Below, one piece after another: positions 1 to 5,076 of a stretch of 5,076 nucleotides of DNA. The DNA is from an uncultured Lachnospiraceae bacterium (GTDB taxonomy: Bacteria; Bacillota; Clostridia; Lachnospirales; Lachnospiraceae), in the NCBI GenBank assembly GCA_934351705.1, contig CAKRJK010000134.1:1-5076 (forward strand), given 5' to 3'. The notes beneath the pieces are model-generated. The model was not told where the DNA came from. It ran no database searches and saw only the letters and a list, made by a program, of their open reading frames with translations. Within the stretch, counting starts at the first letter, position 1. Each line of letters opens with the position of its first letter. Position numbers and translations under genes: made by a program.

Positions 1-1051
1 GGACACATCCTCCGATATGCTCCTGCAACAAATTTCCGTTTTGCTGCAATTTCAAAAACAGTGGCGACTGCAATGCCTCTCTTAAAGACACCTCTCTTAA
101 ATTGGTATCCGAATAAGGTGAAAACGGACACGGCTCTGCTCCGCCGTTTGCATTGATATGGAAAAATCCTCTTCCCGCCGCCAGACAGCCGCCGGAAGTT
201 TTTTCGTCCCCCGGAAAAGCGATAAACAACATCTCCGATTCCCGCTCTCTCTTCTCGTTAAGCTGTGCTAAGAATGTCTCTCTGTCATCATCGTCAAATA
301 CCGCTTCTTTGGATTTTTCATCCATCGGAACATACTCCACATAAATGACCGACTTACAGCCGTTGTCCGCCAGATTGCGGGTAAACTCCTCCGATAAGAC
401 TTCCTGTATATTGTGTTTATGTACCGTAACGGAAGCTCCGTATAGAATCCCTCTCTCCTTTAGCTGACACATGGTCTTTTGTAATTGTGCGTACATCCCG
501 GTCCCCCGTCTTTCGTCCGTCGTTTTCTGATTTCCCTCGATACTTAAGATTGGCAAAAGATTTCTCTCTTTTTCAAATAACTCCATGTATTCTTCATCTG
601 CCATTGTTCCGTTTGTAAAAATCGGAAATAAGATTTTCTTTTGCTTCGCTGCCTCTTTTATCACGTCTTTTCTGACAAACGGCTCGCCTCCCGCAAGCAG
701 GATAAAACTGATTCCACACTCTGCCGCCTCTCCAAAAATCCGACTCCACTCCTCTGCCTTCATCGTCTTTGGTAAATTCTCCCCGGAATCAAAGCAGGCA
801 TGATTTGCCCTCGCATAACATCCTTTACAGTGCAGATTACACTGATTTGTAATACTTGCAATCAGAAACGGCGGAATGTGTTCTCCTCTCTCCTCCGCTT
901 TCTCACGCAATTTTCTCGCTTTGCTGCTATCCTTTGCATACTGCATCATGAACATCCCCGCTCTCAGATTTTTGGCGGATGCCTTTACAATTCCTTTTAC
1001 TATGTTTTCCACTCCGTTACTTAAGTATCTTTCCAAATTAAATGTCTTCAT
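1..1051 (-). CDS. Radical SAM protein with SPASM-like C-terminal region, 3' end cut by window edge
   Basis: Reading the minus strand from the ATG at 1051 gives 350 residues without a stop; the end lies beyond position 1. Residues 71-78 are CNLHCKGC, the CxxxCxxC motif that binds the 4Fe-4S cluster and S-adenosylmethionine. GGEP follows at 121-124, the usual SAM-contact motif after the second strand. Further on, Cys289 (GGCLAAGRG), Cys308 (EPCPFSP) and Cys349 (GGCV) look like the start of an auxiliary-cluster region of the SPASM/twitch type, as in MoaA/PqqE/sulfatase-maturase relatives. The 60-residue N-terminal extension is Lys/Arg-rich. The start is supported by AAGGAG at 1064-1059, seven bases upstream of the ATG. 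The gene diverges from aroC and has its own promoter with a double operator. The substrate cannot be told from the sequence; peptide modification is possible, but no precursor peptide is visible here. The family is sure, the function is not. Confidence 0.9.
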   Translation of the reverse strand, partial: MKTFNLERYLSNGVENIVKGIVKASAKNLRAGMFMMQYAKDSSKARKLREKAEERGEHIPPFLIASITNQCNLHCKGCYARANHACFDSGENLPKTMKAEEWSRIFGEAAECGISFILLAGGEPFVRKDVIKEAAKQKKILFPIFTNGTMADEEYMELFEKERNLLPILSIEGNQKTTDERRGTGMYAQLQKTMCQLKERGILYGASVTVHKHNIQEVLSEEFTRNLADNGCKSVIYVEYVPMDEKSKEAVFDDDDRETFLAQLNEKRERESEMLFIAFPGDEKTSGGCLAAGRGFFHINANGGAEPCPFSPYSDTNLREVSLREALQSPLFLKLQQNGNLLQEHIGGCV

Positions 1052-1068
1052 CTGTTTTCTCCTTATAG

Positions 1069-1110
1069 GCTAGTGTTTACTAGCTTCTATTTTAGCTAGT
1101 AAACACTAGC
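1069..1110. promoter_or_regulatory. Double operator: perfect 16-bp inverted repeat in the radical SAM promoter
   Basis: GCTAGTGTTTACTAGC (1069-1084) and GCTAGTAAACACTAGC (1095-1110) are perfect reverse complements separated by 10 bases. Each arm is itself a dyad: GCTAGT and ACTAGC flank a 4-base centre. The site therefore looks like two binding sites for a dimeric repressor, with centres 26 bp apart. One arm lies between the -35 and -10 boxes and the other covers the predicted transcription start. TetR-type regulators commonly use such sites, and MarR-type regulators are an alternative. No regulator gene is present in the window, so the partner is an inference. A role as an RNA hairpin is unlikely because the upstream arm lies before the start of transcription. 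Confidence 0.75.
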
Positions 1111-1117
1111 TTGTCAA
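1089..1117 (-). promoter_or_regulatory. Sigma-A promoter of the radical SAM gene
   Basis: On the minus strand a perfect -35 box TTGACA (1117-1112) is followed by exactly 17 bases and then TAAAAT (1094-1089), one base off TATAAT. Transcription would start near 1082, about 30 bases before the ATG at 1051. The 17-base spacer is filled almost entirely by a 16-base dyad (1095-1110), so a bound regulator would block RNA polymerase directly. Promoter strength looks high without the regulator, as expected for a repressed gene. Confidence 0.8.
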
Positions 1118-1124
1118 GAGAGAC

Positions 1125-1153
1125 TTGCACTCTTTATCTTTTTCCATTAGAAT
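1125..1153 (+). promoter_or_regulatory. Sigma-A promoter of aroC
   Basis: TTGCAC (1125-1130), a 17-base spacer and TAGAAT (1148-1153) form a good vegetative promoter pointing at aroC. Transcription would start near 1160, giving a short leader of about 30 bases that holds the ribosome binding site TGAGGAG (1175-1181) eight bases before the ATG. That leaves no room for a T-box or other riboswitch. The -35 box lies 14 bases from the inner operator arm of the divergent gene, so the same regulator could affect aroC weakly. Confidence 0.65.
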
Positions 1154-1189
1154 AAAAGAAATTACTATGAATGATGAGGAGATTTATCT

Positions 1190-2287
1190 ATGGCAGGTTC
1201 TACATTCGGAAACATTTTTAAAATCACTACCTGGGGAGAATCCCACGGTGCGGGGATCGGCGTAGTCATTGACGGCTGCCCTGCCGGACTTTCCCTGTGT
1301 GAGGAGGATATCCAGCTTTACTTAAACCGCCGCAAACCCGGACAATCCAAATACACGACTCCGAGAAAGGAATCCGATACGGTTCAGATTCTTTCCGGCG
1401 TATTTGAGGGGAAAACCACGGGAACTCCGATTTCTCTGATTGTATATAATGAAAATCAAAAATCAAAGGATTACAGTGCGATTGCCGCCTGCTACCGACC
1501 GGGACACGCAGATTACCCGTTTGATGTCAAATACGGTTTCCGCGATTACCGCGGAGGCGGACGCTCCTCCGGACGCGAGACGATCGGGCGGGTTGCCGCA
1601 GGTGCGGTTGCTGCAAAAATTTTACGGCAGCTTGGCATTACACTGACTGCCTATACCAAATCCATCGGGGATATTTCCATTTCCAAACTGGAGCTTGCCG
1701 AACGTGATGACAATGCTCTTTATATGCCGGATTCCGATGCTGCTGCAAAAGCCTCCGCTTATCTGGAAGAATGTATGCAAAAGCATGACTCCGCCGGAGG
1801 TGTCATCGAATGTATCATTGACGGTATGCCGGTGGGAATCGGAGATCCCGTCTTTGACAAATTGGACGCAAACCTCGCCAAAGCCATGTTTTCGATCGGT
1901 GCTGTCAAAGGATTTGAGATTGGTGACGGTTTTCTTACTGCCTTTTCTAACGGAAGTGAAAACAACGACGCTTTTTACTATGATGAAAACGGCAATGTCT
2001 GCAAAAAGACAAACCATGCCGGCGGTATCTTGGGCGGCATGAGCGACGGAAGTCCGATTGTATTCCGTGCCGCAGTCAAACCGACACCTTCTATTTTTTC
2101 CAAGCAGGAAACAATCAACAAAGCGGGAGAAAATATCGAAATTGAGATTCAGGGCAGACACGATCCTGTCATTGTTCCGAGAGCAGTTGTTGTTGTCGAG
2201 GCTATGGCGGCTCTGACTGTTGTCGATTTACTTTTTCGCAATATGAGTGCAAAAATGGATGCCATTACTTCTTTTTATAAGAAGTAG
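1190..2287 (+). CDS. aroC: Chorismate synthase
   Basis: This enzyme converts 5-enolpyruvylshikimate 3-phosphate to chorismate, the last step of the shikimate pathway and branch point to aromatic amino acids and folate. It is cytosolic and needs reduced FMN. All three family signatures are present: GESHG at 16-20 in the N-terminal block, RGGGRSSGRET at 121-131, and RHDPVIVPRA at 323-332. Residues matching the catalytic ones of the family are intact: His19, His106 (RPGHAD) and Asp325. The length of 365 residues is normal and no flavin reductase domain is fused to it. The start is fixed by TGAGGAG eight bases upstream and by the typical N-terminus (GSTFGNIFKITTWGESHG). No other aro gene is next to it, so it is a stand-alone transcription unit with its own promoter. 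The last codons and the stop are part of the terminator stem. Confidence 0.97.
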   Translation: MAGSTFGNIFKITTWGESHGAGIGVVIDGCPAGLSLCEEDIQLYLNRRKPGQSKYTTPRKESDTVQILSGVFEGKTTGTPISLIVYNENQKSKDYSAIAACYRPGHADYPFDVKYGFRDYRGGGRSSGRETIGRVAAGAVAAKILRQLGITLTAYTKSIGDISISKLELAERDDNALYMPDSDAAAKASAYLEECMQKHDSAGGVIECIIDGMPVGIGDPVFDKLDANLAKAMFSIGAVKGFEIGDGFLTAFSNGSENNDAFYYDENGNVCKKTNHAGGILGGMSDGSPIVFRAAVKPTPSIFSKQETINKAGENIEIEIQGRHDPVIVPRAVVVVEAMAALTVVDLLFRNMSAKMDAITSFYKK

Positions 2288-2305
2288 GCATCCATTGCTT
2301 ACTTT
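2254..2305. terminator. Bidirectional terminator hairpin shared by aroC and hemW
   Basis: AATGGATGCC (2254-2263) pairs with GGCATCCATT (2287-2296), and TACTTCTT (2266-2273) pairs with AAGAAGTA (2279-2286). This makes an 18-bp stem with a two-base bulge (2264-2265) and a five-base loop. The aroC stop codon TAG (2285-2287) lies inside the right arm. On the plus strand a modest T-rich stretch follows (to about 2306). On the minus strand the stem is followed directly by a run of five T, a better terminator for transcripts arriving from hemW, whose stop is about 60 bases away. The convergent arrangement fits a shared terminator. Confidence 0.8.
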
Positions 2306-2325
2306 TCGACTGATTTTCTGATTTT

Positions 2326-2351
2326 GGCTTTGCAGATATCTTTGCAAAACC
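2326..2351 (-). other. Small stem-loop just after the hemW stop
   Basis: In the minus-strand RNA, GGTTTTGCA (2351-2343) can pair with TGCAAAGCC (2334-2326) over nine pairs, one being a U-G wobble, with an eight-base loop containing GATATC. It begins four bases after the hemW stop. On the plus strand the same wobble becomes a C-A mismatch, so the structure favours the hemW transcript. No T-run follows, so it is not a terminator by itself; it could protect the 3' end of the message or be chance. Confidence 0.35.
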
Positions 2352-2354
2352 GGC

Positions 2355-3509
2355 TTATAACATGAACTCGGTCAACAGCGTGGTACTCACATTGATTCCC
2401 TCGTCCGTAAAATAGATTCTGCCGTCCTTTTGCTCCAAGTAACCGTTTTCCGTTAATTTTTGAAGCGGTTTTGCGTAAACACCGTCAATCTCAATTCCAA
2501 AGTTCTTACGAAACTCTTCTCTGGAAACCCCATCTGTCATACGAAGTCCCAAAAACATGAATTCCTCCATCTGTGAACGATGACTTAAAACCTCCTCGTC
2601 CATACGGTCAAAATTACCCTTCCGGTAATCAAACAAAACATCGGTATTACGAAATCTGGTATGCTCAAACAGCGAGCTTGCACCCAGTCCCATTCCGATA
2701 TAATTCTCTCTCCTCCAATAACCGATATTATGTCTGCACTCATAACCCGGTTTTGCATAATTGGAAATCTCATAACGGAAAAGTCCGTTGTCTGCCAACA
2801 TTTCTTTTGTCAGCTCATACATCCGCCGCTCTTCTTCCTCGCTCGGCAAAAACTTCGGCTGTTCTCCTCTTGCCCGCAGATAATCGTCCTCCGCATACAG
2901 ATCATAAAACGGAGTGTCTTTTTCAATAATGAGGCTATATGCCGAGATATGCTCCGGCTTTAACCTGATCACCTGTTTTAATGTCTTTTCATACGTTGCT
3001 AAGGTCTGATTCGGAAGTCCTGACATCAAATCTACGTTAATGTTCTCAAAGCCTGCCTTTCTCGCCGCGTCATAGCTTTCCAAAAAATCCTCAAACGTAT
3101 GGATTCTTCCAAGCATATGCAGTTCTTGATTATCCGCAGACTGCAATCCCAGACTGAGACGGTTGACACCGCACATCTTGTACAATGCCAGCTTTTCCCG
3201 GTCCACCGTTCCCGGATTGCATTCCACGGTAACCTCCGCATCTTCCCTGACGCGGAAATACGCTCTCGTCTGCTCCATGAGTTCTACAATCACCTGTGCC
3301 TTTAGGCTGGACGGTGTTCCTCCGCCAAAATAGATGCTGGACACTTCATAATCTTCACAGTCATATGCCTGATATTTAATTTCATTCAATAATGCTCTTA
3401 CATATTCCCGCTTTTGAAACTCGCTCTCCTCACCGGATAAGAAATCACAATAATTGCATTTCTTGAGACAAAACGGAATATGGAAATATAATTCTAAATT
3501 TTTCATCAT
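2355..3509 (-). CDS. hemW: Heme chaperone HemW (HemN-like radical SAM protein)
   Basis: HemW proteins bind heme and a 4Fe-4S cluster and are thought to deliver heme to membrane-bound respiratory enzymes; they are often misannotated as oxygen-independent coproporphyrinogen III oxidase (HemN). The radical SAM motif is C14, C18, C21 followed by DF (CLKKCNYCDF). It lacks the extra Cys after the third one (CxxxCxxCxC) found in true HemN, which supports HemW. GGGTPS is at 62-67, and the heme-binding HNxxYW motif of the family is at 260-265 (HNIGYW). The C-terminal 80 residues form the winged-helix-like HemN_C region. The length of 384 is typical. Two Met codons are in tandem at the start, and no Shine-Dalgarno sequence is visible before either. 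The stop of the upstream gene is seven bases away, so translational coupling is likely. The common Firmicute neighbours lepA and hrcA are absent here. Confidence 0.92.
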   Translation of the reverse strand: MMKNLELYFHIPFCLKKCNYCDFLSGEESEFQKREYVRALLNEIKYQAYDCEDYEVSSIYFGGGTPSSLKAQVIVELMEQTRAYFRVREDAEVTVECNPGTVDREKLALYKMCGVNRLSLGLQSADNQELHMLGRIHTFEDFLESYDAARKAGFENINVDLMSGLPNQTLATYEKTLKQVIRLKPEHISAYSLIIEKDTPFYDLYAEDDYLRARGEQPKFLPSEEEERRMYELTKEMLADNGLFRYEISNYAKPGYECRHNIGYWRRENYIGMGLGASSLFEHTRFRNTDVLFDYRKGNFDRMDEEVLSHRSQMEEFMFLGLRMTDGVSREEFRKNFGIEIDGVYAKPLQKLTENGYLEQKDGRIYFTDEGINVSTTLLTEFML

Positions 3510-3527
3510 AACGCTATTATAACGCTA
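3508..3527 (-). repeat. Tandem 9-bp repeat at the EF-hand gene/hemW junction
   Basis: TAGCGTTAT occurs twice on the minus strand (3527-3519 and 3516-3508) with a period of 11 bases. The first copy includes the last sense codons and the start of the stop codon of the upstream gene, and the second runs into the hemW ATG. The spacer region replaces what would normally be a ribosome binding site. It probably arose by a small local duplication, and it may form a weak five-pair hairpin in the RNA. Confidence 0.5.
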
Positions 3528-4668
3528 AATCAACGTGCTGTACAGTTCCAACCTCACCCGATTCTTTTAAATAGATTCCTGTCTTCTGAATCACTCCGTT
3601 GGTCTTGTTTGCGGCATTGTTCAAGCTGAACTGCGTATCTGTGTTTCCCAGATAAATTGCTCCTACATTTGCCTCTTTCAGATCCAGAAGTTTATCGTTT
3701 CCGTTTTCGTCCTTTGTCCATACCTTCAGATATTTGTAAATATCGTCTGCCTCGTCAATCCAGCCGTTTCCGTCCTCGTCATACGCTGCGAGATCTTTAA
3801 AACCATCGCCCGACTGCGTTCCGAACAACTCACTTCCGTCATTGATGATTCCGTCGTTATTTTTGTCCAATGCCAAAAATCCGCTTCCTTTTCCCACAAA
3901 GGAAACTTCCTCTTCTGTTCCATCTGCGTCCAGATCAAAATAGAATTTCTGATCCGCTACCTCGGTGACATTGGCATCCATGTTGATCACAAGCGGATCG
4001 CACAAAATGTACTCCTCTTTCGTGTAAGTCTCGTATTGTGCCGCAAACGCTCTGCTCATCTCAAAGCTGACACCGAAATTAATATCTCTTCCGTCTGCCG
4101 TATGAACCGTTCCCTGAGCCGCAAACGCCGTTGTCTCCTTTTCCTTGAAAAAGGCGGAGGTCACCGTCTGTCTTACCATTTTGGTCTGTCCTGTGCTGAC
4201 AACGCCCGGTGTTGCCGTACCAACTGTCTGTACGCCTGCATCCTGACTGAACTGTGTCTGCTGTACATTTGACGTACTCATAGTGCCTAATCTTTTCATC
4301 TGTCTTCGCAGATTATGTTTTCCTCCGTCCTGCATATTCCGCATGGACTCCAACATCTGCCGCAAAAGCTCGATCCGCATCTCCTCGAATGACTTCACCA
4401 TCGGATTCTGTCTCGGTGTATTATTTGCCATCTCTGTCCTCTTTTGGAGCCACTCCTTCATATTCTGTTGTTCTTTTTGGGTTTGCTCATCCTTTTTCTG
4501 CTTTTCGATGTCTTTCATCTGTTCCATTAAGGATTTAGATTCATCGGATAAATCCAGAAGTACCGCCTGATCGGCTCTTGATATCATAGTATCCGACTGC
4601 ATGACAAAGGAAGATGATGTGTAGGTGCGTGAACTGCTCATACCTACCTTACTGCTGTCGATAATCAT
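3517..4668 (-). CDS. Uncharacterised EF-hand-like calcium-binding protein with coiled coil
   Basis: I do not know a named function. From the ATG at 4668 the protein has 383 residues. Residues 1-30 are Ser/Thr-rich with no signal peptide or membrane segment. Residues 47-77 are a Lys/Glu/Gln-rich probable coiled coil. The middle (130-180) is low-complexity Thr/Gln/Val. The C-terminal domain holds three Asp-rich loops: DLDADGTEEE (245-254), DKNNDGIINDGSE (268-280) and DEDGNGWIDEAD (297-308). The last fits a 12-residue EF-hand loop with acidic or Asn residues at positions 1, 3, 5, 9 and 12. The stretch DGSELFG...GDGFKDLAAYDEDGNGWID is, from memory, shared with uncharacterised proteins in both Firmicutes and Proteobacteria. 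A GTG at 4677 would add three residues, but AAGGA (4683-4679) is one base from it and ten from the ATG, so the ATG is preferred. The upstream leader and promoter look flagellar-type. The gene is followed by hemW after seven bases. Confidence 0.85.
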   Translation of the reverse strand: MIIDSSKVGMSSSRTYTSSSFVMQSDTMISRADQAVLLDLSDESKSLMEQMKDIEKQKKDEQTQKEQQNMKEWLQKRTEMANNTPRQNPMVKSFEEMRIELLRQMLESMRNMQDGGKHNLRRQMKRLGTMSTSNVQQTQFSQDAGVQTVGTATPGVVSTGQTKMVRQTVTSAFFKEKETTAFAAQGTVHTADGRDINFGVSFEMSRAFAAQYETYTKEEYILCDPLVINMDANVTEVADQKFYFDLDADGTEEEVSFVGKGSGFLALDKNNDGIINDGSELFGTQSGDGFKDLAAYDEDGNGWIDEADDIYKYLKVWTKDENGNDKLLDLKEANVGAIYLGNTDTQFSLNNAANKTNGVIQKTGIYLKESGEVGTVQHVDLAL

Positions 4669-4741
4669 GGTACTCACATCCTTTCTTTTCCATGATCTGA
4701 TAGAATATTCGCCATCCGTGGCGAATTGTGAATTTCTTGCA
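4669..4741 (-). promoter_or_regulatory. Leader with hairpin and three CsrA-like GGA sites
   Basis: The predicted 72-base leader of the EF-hand gene holds a perfect eight-pair hairpin, ATTCGCCA/TGGCGAAT (4707-4726), with loop CGGA. The loop and flanks read CACGGATG (4720-4713), an exact match to the CsrA/RsmA consensus CANGGAYG presented in a loop. A second motif, CATGGA, is at 4694-4689. The third, AAAGGATGT (4684-4676), overlaps the Shine-Dalgarno sequence. An upstream hairpin site plus a site on the ribosome binding site is the known layout for CsrA translational repression. No csrA gene is in the window, so the regulator is inferred. Confidence 0.5.
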
Positions 4742-4747
4742 TACTAT

Positions 4748-4775
4748 ATATCGGCTGTTTTTCTAAAAAACTAAA
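4748..4775 (-). promoter_or_regulatory. Probable sigma-D (sigma-28, flagellar) promoter
   Basis: On the minus strand GCCGATAT (4755-4748) is a perfect match to the -10 element of sigma-D promoters. The -35 candidate is TTTAGTTT (4775-4768), against a consensus of TAAAGTTT, with 16 bases between TTTA and GCCGATAT where 15 is usual. The -10 is strong and the -35 is two bases off, so the call is probable only. Transcription would begin near 4741. The same stretch also has TATATAG, but no TTGACA-like box at the right distance was seen, so a sigma-A promoter is less convincing. Confidence 0.5.
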
Positions 4776-4817
4776 CAGTATCTCATCATCTTCCCTTGTT
4801 AGAATTATCTTAATTGA

Positions 4818-5076
4818 TTACGGATTGCATTGTCCGCACGGCTCATAACCCGCATTTAATAATTTGTTTCTCTCTCCCGTATAAGTAACTTTATTCTTGT
4901 CTTTCATGCTCTGCACCGACGAACAATCCGCTCTGTGGAATTTTCCCGTGTTCGTGTTAATGACATAAGTACTCTCCTGCGAACTGTCCCCGCTGTCCGT
5001 TTTCTCTTCCTCACTGTATCCGGTGGCATAGTCAATCTTTATTCCCGGCTGTCTGTTGTAGACATAGACATAGAAC
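4818..5076 (-). CDS. C-terminal end of a probable DNA/RNA non-specific endonuclease, 5' end cut by window edge
   Basis: The minus-strand frame from 5075 gives the last 85 residues of a protein, ending with TAA at 4820-4818. The first 20 residues (FYVYVYNRQPGIKIDYATGY) resemble the C-terminal strand of the DNA/RNA non-specific endonuclease family, where a 'VYNVQPGI.IDYATG' motif is typical; this is recalled, not searched. An acidic linker (about 21-35) leads to a second small domain from residue 37 (YVINTNTGKFHRADC). It has His47, Cys51, Cys80 and Cys83 (CGQC) as a likely zinc-binding set. The catalytic part and any signal peptide lie outside the window. Such enzymes are usually secreted or surface nucleases. 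No clear terminator follows the stop, and the next gene has its own promoter. Confidence 0.75.
   Translation of the reverse strand, partial: FYVYVYNRQPGIKIDYATGYSEEEKTDSGDSSQESTYVINTNTGKFHRADCSSVQSMKDKNKVTYTGERNKLLNAGYEPCGQCNP

Noticed and set aside
585..1073. Several plus-strand open frames opposite the radical SAM gene
   Set aside because: The minus strand encodes an intact protein with CxxxCxxC and GGEP motifs; the plus-strand frames are Ser/Phe-rich shadows with no start signals.
1069..1110. The inverted repeat as a transcription terminator or RNA switch
   Set aside because: No T-run follows either arm, and the upstream arm sits between the -35 and -10 boxes, so it is not transcribed from that promoter. 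A DNA operator fits better.
1622..2161. 179-residue open frame antisense to aroC
   Set aside because: It lies fully inside the clear aroC gene, has no ribosome binding site or recognisable domain, and is explained as a shadow frame.
2355..3509. Annotation as oxygen-independent coproporphyrinogen III oxidase (hemN)
   Set aside because: The fourth Cys of the HemN motif is absent (Phe follows CD), and the HNxxYW heme-binding motif of HemW is present.
4707..4726. The eight-pair hairpin as a terminator of the upstream nuclease gene
   Set aside because: It is followed on the minus strand by ATTCTATC, not a T-run, and lies downstream of the proposed promoter within the leader of the next gene.
4763..4789. 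Possible eight-residue leader peptide (MMRYCLVF) preceded by AAGGGAAG on the minus strand
   Set aside because: It overlaps the -35 region of the proposed sigma-D promoter, is very short and has no regulatory amino-acid run; most likely chance.

Overview
The gene content, mid-range G+C and strong AGGAG-type ribosome binding sites suggest a Clostridia-class Firmicute, most likely a gut Lachnospiraceae. This rests on protein style and signals only. The possible sigma-D (sigma-28) promoter and CsrA-like sites would fit a motile lineage. No mobile element, CRISPR array, tRNA or rRNA was seen.

Layout. From 1 to 1051 on the minus strand is a radical SAM protein with a SPASM-like C-terminal region; its 3' end runs off the left edge. 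From 1052 to 1189 is a compact divergent promoter region. It holds a sigma-A promoter for the radical SAM gene whose 17-bp spacer is filled by one arm of a perfect 16-bp inverted repeat, with the other arm over the predicted start of transcription. A separate sigma-A promoter points right. From 1190 to 2287 on the plus strand is chorismate synthase (aroC), complete with all three family signatures. From 2254 to about 2305 is a hairpin that overlaps the aroC stop codon and has T-runs on both sides, so it can serve as a shared terminator for the convergent genes. From 2355 to 3509 on the minus strand is hemW (heme chaperone, HemN-like radical SAM). Seven bases upstream of it is an uncharacterised 383-residue protein (3517 to 4668, minus) with EF-hand-like calcium loops, a coiled coil and a Ser/Thr-rich N-terminus. 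Its leader (4669 to about 4741) and promoter (4748 to 4775) are the most interesting part of the window. At the right edge (4818 to 5076, minus) is the C-terminal end of a probable DNA/RNA non-specific endonuclease carrying a His/Cys zinc-binding-like tail.

How the genes relate. The EF-hand gene and hemW look like one transcription unit, with hemW probably depending on translational coupling because it has no visible Shine-Dalgarno sequence. aroC is a stand-alone housekeeping gene of the shikimate pathway. The left radical SAM gene looks tightly repressed through a two-site operator. Its regulator is not in the window.

Main candidate for novelty: the EF-hand gene has the control layout known from Bacillus subtilis flagellin (hag). 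A GCCGATAT sigma-D -10 element is followed by a leader with a CACGGATG hairpin loop and a second CsrA-like site on the Shine-Dalgarno. This would place an uncharacterised calcium-binding-type protein in the motility regulon.
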